From Nemertoderma westbladi (taxonomy: Eukaryota; Xenacoelomorpha; Nemertodermatida; Nemertodermatidae): 64,000 nt of DNA. The position numbers and the translations under genes were made by a program. This document shows positions 1-10,232 of the stretch, piece by piece. The notes under the pieces were generated by a model that was not told the origin of the DNA, ran no database searches, and was given only the letters and a program-made list of their open reading frames with translations. The DNA is taken from assembly GCA_032718475.1 (NCBI GenBank), contig JAUCBJ010007785.1:161476-225475 (forward strand), given 5' to 3'. Position 1 is the stretch's first letter, and each line of letters opens with the position of its first letter.

Positions 1-861
1 GCTCTGTAAAACTAGGCGTTCCCGAGAAACACATAATCTGTCGTAGCTGATGTCAGACAGAATTATTTTTCACCAAACTTTCCAAATTTTATAAACATTC
101 CCTCTTTTTTTTTTTTTTTTGGTATTCAAGATATTCAAATATAATTTCATTCAAATAATGGGCGCACAATACATAACAAAATTGGCACATGCACATTGAC
201 AAATTTAATAATAATTAAATGAAACTCAAAATAGCCAGATCGTAGCCGAAGCTAGTATGTATGCTAGTATGATATGCCCAAGTCGAAGAAATATTAAATT
301 TTTTCATTACTTGTGAGGTCTTAAATACGGACAGTTTAAGAGATAAAGAGATAAAAGTACAGGGTGTGTGGCGGGCGGGCCAGGGAGGTGGGAAGAGGAG
401 GGGCTAGGAGCATGAGATCAAGGTACAAGGGAAAGGGGAGACGAGAGATCGAAATTACTTACCTACTAAGTTTGGTTCAATTCCGAACGAGCGATGGTGA
501 GAAATTGGCGTTCTAACATTTACCAGAAAGACGGACAGACAGACGGACGCACCAATATCCCTATATGAACGGTATGCCAAAACTCCTCGACTACGTAGTC
601 TCGCCCCAGCTACAGTACCTATAAATTACACAGTTTAAACACCTACAATTTGTTTGTTAATAAATATGGAAAAAATTGTCATGTCAACGATCAAGTAATG
701 TGTCGTTGTGCTGAGGTTCCTCAAATAATCTGCCATTGATTATCATGTGTAACTGAAACTGTCTTAGTGAACTGGCGTATGTTTTTTATAAATCGAATGA
801 CTGTGTAATATACAGGTGCCCAACCCTACCTTCAGGTACTGTATGGATGGCAACCATCAAG
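1..861. other. Non-coding A+T-rich sequence
   Basis: I see no gene here. There is a poly-T run near 105-120 and a short GACAGACGGACG-like simple repeat near 530-550. No exon with credible splice sites was recognised. Further GPCR exons (TM6-7) are expected on the minus strand at lower coordinates than 4600 but were not found here and probably lie outside the window. Confidence 0.5.
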
Positions 862-1074
862 CAGCTATCAAAAGAGGAGCCTTCGGGTCGCCTCCGGCTT
901 CGGCCAACTATTTGTTTGCTTGATAATATATTATTGTTTCATTGGCAACGTAAATTCTATAAAATTTCATACAAAATTCAATATACAGTAATAATAAATT
1001 CGACACAATCAAGCAAGCAAACAGTCAACCGAGGGCGGAGGCGACCCCCCGAACGCTCCTCTTTCGATAGCTGC
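862..1074. repeat. Foldback inverted repeat (MITE-like)
   Basis: Two arms of about 62-66 bp, 862-923 and 1008-1074, are imperfect reverse complements. Both contain an AGAGGAGC / GCTCCTCT core and a GCTTGAT / ATCAAGC inner end. They enclose about 85 bp of A+T-rich sequence. This looks like a small foldback or MITE-type element. No clear target-site duplication was found. Confidence 0.6.
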
Positions 1075-1089
1075 TACCCGAGGGTAAGG

Positions 1090-1170
1090 GTGGGCGATAA
1101 TCCTATCCCAAGATTTGCTCCCAGTTATTATAACTGGTACTCATTTTAACGACCCCAGTGGATGAAAGGC
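1090..1170 (-). mobile_element. SINE body, 3' part (split by LINE)
   Basis: Read on the minus strand, this begins GCCTTTCATCC and continues with a GGGTCGTTAAAATGAGTACC block, a core seen in many invertebrate tRNA-derived SINEs. The tRNA-like head of the same SINE lies at 4407-4491, also minus. The two pieces are separated by the LINE at 1171-4395, and GGATGAAAGGC (plus strand) occurs at both junctions. The outer limit of the SINE was not determined. Confidence 0.6.
1160..1170 (+). repeat. LINE target-site duplication, left copy
   Basis: GGATGAAAGGC at 1160-1170 is repeated exactly at 4396-4406, on the other side of the LINE. The sequence belongs to the SINE that the LINE interrupted. Confidence 0.7.
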
Positions 1171-4100
1171 CAGTGGAATTACCGGACACAATCGGCCTCA
1201 CAGGCGTCAGTTAACTCCTGACCGGCTGCCTGTCTCACCCCCTACTGGAGAGAGAGCAGCCAACAATTCTTTGAGTCCCTTTCCTGATGACCTTTCTGGC
1301 CCAAACCCTAGGTCACCAGGGAGGCCAGATTGTGATGGGGAGAGGGATTCTGGAGTTGGAGGCTACTCTCATGTTCCACCCCGACCAACAAAGCCATTGG
1401 TGAATCTGAGGCAAGTCACTAGACTAGCCTCAGTAAACACCCTAACACTCGGGTCCCCAATGCGACAAGGTGAGCTGACTGCCTTGGCAGATAAGCTTTC
1501 TCTTAGCGCAGTGGGTGTTCAAGAGCACCGAATGCAGACTGGACAGACTGATGAGGTTCTGATTAAGGACATGGGGGGCAGTTGGCGACTCGCCCTCGCG
1601 TCAGCAGATGATAGTGGCAATGGTGGAATTGGTCTATTGATGAATCCAACAGCACATGCAGCATTGGACAAAATAGACCAAATCTCTAACCGCATCATCC
1701 GTTGCCACTTCTCATGTTCTGGAAGACTGGCTAAGAAGTTTCCTAAGGTGGTTCTGATTGTGTGCTACTCTCCAACTAGTGTTGCCCCTGTAGAGGAGGT
1801 GGAAAATTTCTACCACAATCTACAAGCAGCTACTGATGGAGTGGATCAGCATGCATTCTTAACATTCCTGGGAGACTTTAATGCAAGTCTGCATCAATCA
1901 CCTACATCGCCCTGGGTCTATAGCAATAGTGTTAACCGAAATTCTGTCCATCTTCAGGATTTTATCTCTGGAAATGGATTGTTTTCGGCTGGAACCCAGT
2001 TCAAGAAGCGAACTGGAAAGCTATGGACTCATAGTGGACCCAGTGGTCACAAATCCCAGATAGACCATATTCTGTTTCGTAGGAAATACAGGAGCTCTAT
2101 ACAAGACTGTAATGCATTTACACTTCGACCCTTCTCCAGTGATCACCGCCTTATTGTGGCCAAGGTAAGACTTAGTCTGCGTGCTAGCAGAACAACGAAA
2201 TCTGCCTTGCCGCGGCATGACTGGTCCTCTCTGTTGCAACAGCCAAGTGTGAGATCCAGCTTCACACTACAGCTGAGCAACAAGTATGAGGCTCTTGCCT
2301 CTGAGGCGGCAGATCACTGTGAGGGCTATACTGCCTTTACAGAAGCAGTTAAGTTAGCAGCTGCAGAAACAGTTCCTGTATACCCTCGAAACAGGAAAAG
2401 GGCCCCCTGGACTGACAACAAAATTCAAAAGTGCCGAAATGACCTTCATAAGGCGCAGAAAGAGTCCCGACTCAAACAGACTACAGCGGCCAAGAATGCA
2501 GTTAAGGCTGCATCTAGGTCCCTGAACAGGCAGTACTCTGTTAATCTACAGGAGCTAATAAACCAACAGGTTGATGCCATCAATGATGCTGACGACAGCA
2601 GGCAATCATCCCAGGCATGGAAATCGATCAATCTGCTTACTGGGCGGAAAAGCCAACCAACCACCAAGGTTAAGGCTGAATCACCAGCCGATCGCCTCAA
2701 TGGTTGGAAAGCCCACTTTGAAAAGCTCCTCAATAATGACAGGGTATTGCCTGATAACTTTATAGAAGTAAAGGTGTCTGAGTCTGTAGTCCCAGATATT
2801 CCCATTGGCGATATCTCCTTTGCAGAAGTGAAGGCTGCTGCAAAGAGCATTAAGACCAATCGTGCCAGTGGAGTAGATGGTGTTCCCCCTGAGGTCTTTA
2901 AAATACCTGAGTGTTTAAAGCTCATCTATCCCATCATAGTAGACATGTACCGTACAACAAGAGTCCCACAAGAAATGAAAACAAATAAGTTGGTGCCAGT
3001 TCCCAAGAAGGGCAACCTAACACTCTATGGTTCTTTTCGGGGAATCTCATTGATCTCGATTGCTGCAAAGCTATACAATAGGATTCTATTAAATCGCATC
3101 AGGGATCCCATTGAGAGACTGCTCCGTGGAAATCAGAATGGGTTCCGTAAAGGTCGTGGGACCATGGAGCCCATTTTGGCACTTAGAAGGATAATTGAAG
3201 AATTATCAAAAAAGAAAGACAGGCATCTGGCTGTTATCTTTGTTGACTTCTTCAAGGCCTTTGATTCAGTCTCTCGCTCACGTATGTTCAGCATACTTTC
3301 ATTATATGGGATTCCTGATGAAATTATTGCAGCAATCAGATCAGTATACGATGGTTCGACAACATTTGTGTCTACTGTTGACGGTGACACAGAACCATTT
3401 GAAGTGTTATGGGGCGTCCTCCAAGGAGACACACTTGCACCATTCTTGTTCATTATTGTGGTTGACTATGTTCTACGCATGTCCTTAGATCATCATAATG
3501 ATGATGGGGTGATGATAACTCCACCTACTGGCTCCAGAAGTCGAGGAAATCCTGCCAAGTACCTAACTGATCTAGACTTTGCTGATGACTTAGGAGTACT
3601 CTCAGAATCATTAGAGGGAGCCCAACGGCTCCTCAGCTCATTAGAACATGCTGCTTCTAGTGTTGGTCTTTTTATTAACTCCAGAAAGACCAAAATTCTG
3701 ACCGTTAACTTTGAAAGTCCTCAGCAAGTCTCTGATCGGATGAGCATAAGCTCAAAGGATGGTATGCTTGAGCATGTGGACGACTTCTGTTACCTGGGAT
3801 CATGGATCCGGAAGTCAGGTGAGGACCTTCGAATACGTAAGGGAAAGGCATGGGCAGCCTTGAATAGGCTTTCCAGGATTTGGAAGTCACCGAGAATTAA
3901 TCGGAAACTTAAGGTCCGATTATTTAGAGCAGCAGTAGTTCCAGTACTCCTCTATGGGAGTCCATGCTGGGCTCTAACTGCTGAGGACACCAAATCTCTG
4001 GATGGCACATTCACAAGAATGCTACGCCGGGTTCATTGTGTCAAGTACAATGCACACATCTCCAACCAGACACTATATAACATTGGAGGTGTCTCATTGG

Positions 4101-4395
4101 TTCCCCCAAGCTTGACACTAGAACAAAACCGCCTCCGCTTTGCAGGACATTGCTTTCGCCGTGAGGACCAGCCAGTGCATAATCTTGTACTTTGGCAGCC
4201 TCATGGAGTGAATAAGCATGGTGGACAGCCCATGACTTTCTTGAGACGCATCTTAAAGGACACTGGCCTTAAAGATGCGGATGATCTAGCAAATGTCATG
4301 GGTGATAGGGAGTTGTGGCGGTGCAATTTTGTTGACAAGCCGGCACAGCATTCTTAAAAATGCAGCTGCAATGCAGCATGCCGATCCTAGTAGTA
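1171..4395 (+). mobile_element. RTE-like non-LTR retrotransposon (LINE), full-length-looking
   Basis: A 3.2-kb element with one long frame (endonuclease plus reverse transcriptase), a short 5' region, and a 3' end shared with the truncated copy at 34300-35066 (both end in GATCCTAGTAGT). It is flanked by the 11-bp duplication GGATGAAAGGC and sits inside a SINE. The frame has no internal stops, so the insertion is probably young. The clade assignment (RTE-like: apurinic endonuclease, no ORF1, short tail) is from motif style only. Confidence 0.8.
1271..4357 (+). CDS. LINE endonuclease-reverse transcriptase
   Basis: A 1028-codon frame for target-primed reverse transcription. The N-terminal third (residues about 50-290) is an apurinic-type endonuclease: Glu in VQEH (E85), GDFNA, QIDHI and SDH are all present. 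The middle (about 500-790) is a reverse transcriptase with GFRKGRGT, VDFFKAFDS, GVLQGDTLAPFLF and the catalytic FADD near residue 770. The C-terminal region carries GRAVVPVLLYG-type and RRILKDTG motifs common in RTE-like proteins. All catalytic motifs look intact. The start is unclear: the listed first codon is TTG, the frame is open back to about 1166, and the first ATG (1460) lies inside the endonuclease domain. Initiation may be non-AUG, or the true 5' end may be missing. Confidence 0.85.
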   Translation: MSPFPDDLSGPNPRSPGRPDCDGERDSGVGGYSHVPPRPTKPLVNLRQVTRLASVNTLTLGSPMRQGELTALADKLSLSAVGVQEHRMQTGQTDEVLIKDMGGSWRLALASADDSGNGGIGLLMNPTAHAALDKIDQISNRIIRCHFSCSGRLAKKFPKVVLIVCYSPTSVAPVEEVENFYHNLQAATDGVDQHAFLTFLGDFNASLHQSPTSPWVYSNSVNRNSVHLQDFISGNGLFSAGTQFKKRTGKLWTHSGPSGHKSQIDHILFRRKYRSSIQDCNAFTLRPFSSDHRLIVAKVRLSLRASRTTKSALPRHDWSSLLQQPSVRSSFTLQLSNKYEALASEAADHCEGYTAFTEAVKLAAAETVPVYPRNRKRAPWTDNKIQKCRNDLHKAQKESRLKQTTAAKNAVKAASRSLNRQYSVNLQELINQQVDAINDADDSRQSSQAWKSINLLTGRKSQPTTKVKAESPADRLNGWKAHFEKLLNNDRVLPDNFIEVKVSESVVPDIPIGDISFAEVKAAAKSIKTNRASGVDGVPPEVFKIPECLKLIYPIIVDMYRTTRVPQEMKTNKLVPVPKKGNLTLYGSFRGISLISIAAKLYNRILLNRIRDPIERLLRGNQNGFRKGRGTMEPILALRRIIEELSKKKDRHLAVIFVDFFKAFDSVSRSRMFSILSLYGIPDEIIAAIRSVYDGSTTFVSTVDGDTEPFEVLWGVLQGDTLAPFLFIIVVDYVLRMSLDHHNDDGVMITPPTGSRSRGNPAKYLTDLDFADDLGVLSESLEGAQRLLSSLEHAASSVGLFINSRKTKILTVNFESPQQVSDRMSISSKDGMLEHVDDFCYLGSWIRKSGEDLRIRKGKAWAALNRLSRIWKSPRINRKLKVRLFRAAVVPVLLYGSPCWALTAEDTKSLDGTFTRMLRRVHCVKYNAHISNQTLYNIGGVSLVPPSLTLEQNRLRFAGHCFRREDQPVHNLVLWQPHGVNKHGGQPMTFLRRILKDTGLKDADDLANVMGDRELWRCNFVDKPAQHS

Positions 4396-4406
4396 GGATG
4401 AAAGGC
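4396..4406 (+). repeat. LINE target-site duplication, right copy
   Basis: Exact copy of 1160-1170 (GGATGAAAGGC). Confidence 0.7.
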
Positions 4407-4491
4407 TGAGTGGACCCTGGCGGCGTGGTGGGGTTGAACCTACAACCAATAGACTGCAGGACCAGTGCTCAACCAAATGAGCTACCCCACC
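4407..4491 (-). mobile_element. tRNA-derived SINE head
   Basis: On the minus strand from 4491 the sequence starts GGTGGGGTAGCTCATTTGG (A-box-like TAGCTCATTTGG with a GCTC/GAGC D-stem) and has a B-box-like GGTTCAACCCC about 45 nt later. The anticodon arm does not pair well, so this is a SINE promoter rather than a tRNA gene. It continues into the SINE body that now resumes at 1170. Confidence 0.65.
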
Positions 4492-4599
4492 TTCCTTAGC
4501 CACAATATTTATCATATATTTCCCAATTACTACCTATTATTACCACAGTATAGAGTTTGGGTTAATCAATTAGAAACGGGTAGGTGATACGTTACTTAC

Positions 4600-4764
4600 G
4601 TATTTCAGCTTCAACATCAAAGGGAATTTGAGTTTTTCTTATTTCATAATAGACACCAGCATTGGTGAGTGTAAGGAAGACCAGAGGTAGAACAACCATA
4701 AGAACATTGGAGACATTAAGGGAGAAGCTATCTCGATCAAAGTCAATAGAAATACAAATAATAT
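4600..4764 (-). CDS. GPCR exon: ECL2 to TM5
   Basis: Minus-strand exon with acceptor TTTGTTTCCAG before 4764 and donor GTAAGTAA after 4600. It encodes the second extracellular loop with a Cys (IICISIDF) and a transmembrane helix with LPLVFLTL, consistent with Pro5.50. It starts with two bases of a codon whose first base is the last base of the exon at 5534-5781, so the phases match. Downstream exons for ICL3 and TM6-7 are not in the window. The family is rhodopsin-class; similarity is closest in style to muscarinic/histamine-like amine receptors. Confidence 0.75.
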
Positions 4765-5533
4765 CTGGAAACAAATATAATCAATGTAAAGGCCTATAAT
4801 AGTTTGATTTGGGTTGGAAGGGCTGCAGTTTGATTTGTAAGATAAAATATAATATTGCTCTTTTTATGTCCACATAGCGAGGTTTGTTGTTGGTGTTGTT
4901 GATTTCCACTTTGCTTTTGCTAGTTTGGTACAGTAGTATCAGGCTGATAAACTTACTTAAAATAGCGCCACCTTACCGGTAGGTAGTTGAGCGAAAACAT
5001 ATTGAAAAACACAATATTTAAAGATAAAATAAATCATAAAAAATCAAATACAAATCTTTGGTGTATTTTCCAAATGCTAAATTTTAAAATTTTGAAATGT
5101 GTCACGCCCAAATTTTGGTACACAAGAAATGAGGTTCCACTAGGTTTTCTTGTTGTCAGTGAAATCTCGTTCGATGAAAATGCAACCGATGAAAATTAGT
5201 TGAAATCAAAACTTTGGTGTATTTTCAGAATCTTAAATATTTCAAAATTGTAAGTGCCATGCCCTAATTTTGGTGCACCAAAAATTACATAGCACTACAC
5301 TTACAAACTCGTATAGAAAAAAACCCAAAACAACACTAAGGATGAACTCATAAATGAAATTCGAAAAATGCATAATTGTGGGGGTGCGGGGGGGGGATCG
5401 CCCCCATCCGATCCCCCCCCCCCCCCCAGTGCTAATTGGTTATTTAATTAATTAATTATTGATTATTTTTTTTCTTTATCACTTAAAATATGGCACCTAA
5501 TTTAAAGAAGTCTTTCACTTAAAATTGACATAC
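4765..5533 (-). other. GPCR intron between TM4 and TM5 exons
   Basis: A 769-bp intron with donor GTATGT (next to 5534) and acceptor TTTCCAG (next to 4764). It includes a G/C homopolymer tract near 5385-5428. No repeat element was recognised. Confidence 0.7.
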
Positions 5534-5781
5534 CTGTTGAAAATACGTGGGCTTTGGTGAGCCATAACAGAAACATAGTGACAGCAGGTATTATCCATGT
5601 CATGACAACAGCAGCCATCAAGCGGCGTTTCGATCTGCGCATTCTGTATGTGAGGGGCTCCTTTATGCTCCAGTACCGGTCCCATGAGAGACAACACAGA
5701 GTTAGCAGACTGGACCAACAGGACATGTAGTTGATCAGTTGCCAGATGTAACAGAACATGTTGTTAACCTTCCATCCAGGT
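5534..5781 (-). CDS. GPCR exon: ECL1, TM3, ICL2, TM4
   Basis: Acceptor TTCCTAACAG precedes 5781 and donor CAG|GTATGT follows 5534. The product runs from ECL1 Trp (PGW) through the conserved TM3 Cys (position 3.25), the DRY motif in WDRYWSI, and PLTYR in ICL2 to a TM4 Trp (VMTWIIP). The residue seven after the Cys, where amine receptors have Asp3.32, is Asn (QLINYM). The exon begins with the third base of a codon whose first two bases end the exon at 27260-27467; the junction codon becomes AGA (Arg). This phase agreement across a long intron supports one gene. Confidence 0.8.
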
Positions 5782-7296
5782 CTGTTAGGAAAAAAATTGG
5801 TTGGTATATGAAAAATTTTAATTGACGTTTTTCAATAGAAAAAAATCAAGCAACCAATTAATTCGAATTTCATGACGCTAGAATTAAATACTGAATACAA
5901 TAAAGGTCATCTACGTATTATGCTAAAAATATTTTTTTATTTTAACATACTCTACTTCGTCTCATGCTGTTTCAATTTGGTTGAAATGCAACCAAACAAT
6001 TTAATTTTATTTATTTGACCTCCACTCATTAATTTGTTGAATGGCATATTTATGTCAATAAAAAAATAATGTTTGACATGAATTAAAAATAATATCGCAT
6101 TAAAATACATGTACTGGAAATACGTAGCGCTGAAGTTTTTCACTGTTTTTTAAATATTCTAGAATTTATTATAGTAGTATTACAATATGGTTTCCATTGC
6201 CCATTTTGTTTTATTTACAGCCATATTTATTAATTATTTGCCACTACATTATCTATCATATAAGAAATAGTCCCACAAACTTGCCCTTAAAGAACATTTT
6301 AAGAACAAGTTTCGAGACCCGAAAAATGATAACTCTTAGCTAATTTATTTTTAAATCTCCTACGTTTACTGTAATATATACCGGCACTGTATTACATTGT
6401 TTCTATGTTGTACTGGTACACTATTTACGGTGATATTCTCACGACAACGCATAAGATAATTTGTACATTGGTCAGCTGAAAAATATCATTTAGACATGAT
6501 ATACAGTACTATATAATATACTTTGAATGCATTGTTTGAATTCTAATTCGTAAATATAACATAATATTGACAACTATACGATACGATAAGTTCATATATA
6601 GGGCCTATATAGTATATACTGTAATATCGATTATAAGCACTGTTTGAATGCTGTTTCGTAAAAATATATTATTATAATCATCGTTCATGCTAGAATTTTA
6701 ATAACCAGGTTTAGAAGTCCTTGTTTCAAATATGTTTTTATTATTTCGAAAGATAAAATCTGTCTCAGAGAACTTCTTGGTCACTGTGTCGGAAATATTA
6801 TATTGTATAGTAAACTTACATCAACAAGAATACTGTATTTTTCAGATAGGGGGGGGGGGGGGACTGGACGTAAAAACTACGGATAAAAATGCATCCATCT
6901 CCAGGGGAAATTCGACGCAAATAACAGCTGATTACTCTCAAAAATAAAACTGTATGTAACCTGTTATACTGTATTTAGTTTATTCCATTGGCTCTGCTCC
7001 TTTCCCTAAATTGAGATTTTACATTGAGGCGGGATATTAATTCGCCAAGATGGGATTAGCGTCCAGCCCCCCCTGTCTCGTATTTTTAGAGCTGTAGTCA
7101 TTAGGTCCGGCGAGTCATTTGGTCCCGCGAGACCTAATTGTACCGAGTCATTTGTTCCCGCGGGCTCTAATTACGCCGTACGATAATTAGATCCCGCGGG
7201 TTTACAATTAAAATTTTAACAAACTGGGGAGTATAATATAAAAGTCCGTACTGAACCGGTGGGTGAGGAAGTGGGCCGCCATTTAAGGCACCGTTT

Positions 7297-7455
7297 AATG
7301 GAAAGTAGCAGGTTATAATGGCAGGCTTTTCTAACCAGTACAATAAACTAAATTTAGGACCGCAGACAGTTTACAGTACAATTTTTACTTCTAGGCACTA
7401 ATTTTTCAATACTAATATTAACCCTGTGAGAAGGCTGAAACGAAACCCTAATTGG
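7297..7455 (+). repeat. Partial copy of the 28-kb MITE
   Basis: This segment matches, in inverted orientation, the sequence at about 28035-28195. Shared stretches include AGTAGCAGGTTATAATGGCAGG on one strand and the terminal GGCTGAAACGA...CCCTAATTGG end. Only one terminal inverted repeat is recognisable here. Confidence 0.6.
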
Positions 7456-8285
7456 CAATTTGCAATTGCCAATAGGACCGGATCTCAGGTAACATAGGTT
7501 TTCAGTACTTTGTATATCAGTATGTATCACACACAGAACGAATCTAAGATAGCTTGGGGGTGTGTGAGCCTGTCAGACAGAGTCCGAATCAGCCTGTGTC
7601 CTAAATTCGATTATAAAATCCTAATCCATTATGTAATCGATTTTTCATGCCTTCGCAGGTAGCCCCTATAAAACGCACTCCCTCGTAATAATAATGATAA
7701 ATGATAATAATATGGTAATAATGTTGGTTTATACATTATTGGACAATATGCGCCGCCACCTGTCATGTTTCAATTACTGTTTAATGTAAATTATCAATAT
7801 TATAAATCCTTGCTAAGGAAAGACCTCAAACCTCAGCAAGTCAGTAAGTAACTCGGCCTTGTAGATGGCACCCCTTGCGCCATTATCTTGGCTCAAGTTC
7901 TCCTCTCCGGGCTAATCTGTTCCTACAACCATCTCTGTGGTGCTTAGGGGCGTGGGTATTTCGCGCCGAGATTGAGTCTAAGGTGAAACCAGCCTTTAGT
8001 GCTTGCGCTCTCTGCCCGCTGGATCATTGGGGCGACCTCGGTCAAACCTTGAGTCGTGGGACAAAGTAGCAGCTAATATCCTGCGTCCAATCGGTACCAC
8101 CCCTGTTTGGAAAATAACCTAGTGTTTGCACTATTGCCAAGTTTTCCAATAGCGTGAAGCCACACCAAGTATTTTGCGACAAAATAATACCTTTATAGAC
8201 TTATCAGATTTATACAGACTAAAAGTGGCCTTTTAGACTGTTCACGACCTACTGTAGACCTACTATAATTGTTTGTGATACTATT

Positions 8286-8983
8286 GTGTATTATTACGGA
8301 CCCAAAGCACCCCTCACACCCGGTTTCTCTTTTTCCCTCTTCCCAGAAGTTTTTCTATGGTGTTACGGACAGTACATTATTGTTCGAGGATATACTTTGG
8401 TTCCTAACGGACCCAAAGCACCCCTCACACCCGGTTTCTCTTTTTCCCTCTTCCCAGAAGTTTTTCTATGGTGTTACCTACAGTACATTATTGTTCGAGG
8501 ATATACTTTGGTTCCTAGCGGACCCAAAGCACCCCTTACACCCGGTTTCTCTTTTTCCCTCTTCCCAGAAGTTTTTCTATGGTGTTACGTACAGTACATT
8601 ATTGTTCGAGGATATACAGTACTTTGGTTCCTAACGGACCCAAAGCACCCCTCACACCCGGTTTCTCTTTTTCCCTCTTCCCAGAAGTTTTTCTATGGTG
8701 TTACGGACAGTACATTATTGTTCGAGGATATACTGTACTTTGGTTCCTAACGGACCCAAAGCACCCCTCACCCCCGGTTTCTCTTTTTCCCTCTTCCCAG
8801 AAGTTTTTCTATGGTGTTACCTACAGTACATTATTGTTCGAGGTTATACTTTGGTTCCTAACGGACCCAAAGCACCCCTCACACCCGGTTTCTCTTTTTC
8901 CCTCTTCCCAGAAGTTTTTCTATGGTGTTACGTACAGTACATTATTGTTCGAGGATATACTTTGGTTCCTAACGGACCCAAAG
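8286..8983. repeat. 111-bp tandem repeat array, left part
   Basis: Six full units plus a partial. GGACCCAAAG recurs at 8298, 8409, 8520, 8636, 8752, 8863 and 8974, a period of 111 bp; two units are 116 bp because of a TACAG/TACTG insertion. Units are nearly identical. The array stops abruptly at the BEL-1 LTR and resumes at 24674. Because 111 is divisible by three, frames stay open over many units; I do not regard them as genes. Confidence 0.9.
8979..8983 (+). repeat. BEL-1 target-site duplication, left
   Basis: CAAAG, part of the 111-bp unit, directly precedes the TGTTCGCG end of the LTR; the same five bases follow the other LTR at 24674-24678. Five-base duplications are usual for BEL/Pao integration. 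Confidence 0.85.
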
Positions 8984-10154
8984 TGTTCGCGCTTTCAGAC
9001 CTTTAGCAGTTTAACCTGCCAAATTGGGATGTCTTTTAGATGATAGATCGTCTTTAGCCTATGACAAGTATTTGATACACTACATTAGCCGAAGCCAGTC
9101 TATGCGCGATCATTCACCCGTTGGATATACCAGGGAGACTGGATTCGGAAGCCTAACCGTATTGCGGGGTAGGCCTACTTTATTATTCGACTGATCGTAA
9201 TATATAATCTCTGACAAATATTATTCACTTTCGGGAAATATTAACAGTTCCTTTAGGACGTGGCGCTCTAAATATGTAAATAGAGTTATGACTTAAACTA
9301 AACACAACGGGATGGCTATAGATTCACGTATATGGCGCATTCTTTAGGAGATGCTTTATAATCAGTCACAATCATACACAATACTGCACAATGCTGCACA
9401 CTAATCTGCCGACCTTCACTAATTTTAGTCACATATAAAGATAACAACAGACAATACATGTAGGGCCTATGAAATAGCATTAGATTCACTTCAAACCACT
9501 TAATGTAAGTCGCAATCGTTATATGTAACCGGTCTCTCTAACCTTTAGTATATCAAGAAGATTGGGGTGTCTGATTATTTATCAGTATTCCAAATATAAT
9601 ATTCCATCAACAAATATAATGAATAACCGACAGTAAATAGCAGTAAAAATGCGGTGTTTGTAGTTGACAATATGATTAGTTTGTATGTTATGGTTCGTTA
9701 AGTTATGATAACAGATATACGTTCTATAATTAAGCATACTAATGTTGGGCTAAAGACTGAAACACGGAGGTTCCAAAGCCGGTGTTCTAGGCTGTGGACA
9801 AAATCACATACTGACTCAACTCCACGAGTTTCTATATACAATCTCTAACGCAGAGGCAAAAAACGCTCTGATTGGTCGACCGAACAAAGAAGGAACAGAG
9901 AACAAAGAAAAAGCTCCACATGTACAGCATCAGCTGTTAGCCGTCGTCATGGTAGCTACACTGTTTCAAGAGGATCTGGCGTATTGCGTCATAGAATTGC
10001 TAATTATGTCCGCTAAAGTACACATACAGAAGAAATGGCTTTTATGTCCTCTAAAACACCAGTACAGTAAGGACACGGCCTTTTATGCCTGTTAAACCAA
10101 CTACAGAGTACTTTACGGGGATAATAACCGGCTAATTCCGCAAAAGCCTTTACA
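8984..10154 (-). repeat. BEL-1 3' LTR
   Basis: 1171-bp direct repeat, about 98.5% identical to 23503-24673 by eye. On the plus strand it begins TGTTCGCGC and ends CTTTACA. No long frame is present. Confidence 0.9.
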
Positions 10155-10163
10155 CCGCTCCCA
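10155..10163 (-). other. BEL-1 polypurine tract
   Basis: Minus-strand GGGAGCGG sits immediately upstream of the 3' LTR start (TGTAAAGG). BEL-2 has a near-identical GGAGCGG at the same place next to its TGTTACGG LTR start. This is the expected site for plus-strand priming. Confidence 0.6.
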
Positions 10164-10232
10164 GAAAATGGGATTTAAGTCTATAAAATATAACAAATCA
10201 CAGTTTCTAAAATATAAAAATACTCTAAACAG

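Noticed and set aside
4427-4491. Functional tRNA gene
   Set aside because: A and B boxes are present but the anticodon arm does not pair and the sequence continues into a SINE body.
8286-8983. CRISPR array
   Set aside because: Repeats are head-to-tail units with no unique spacers, in a eukaryotic intron.
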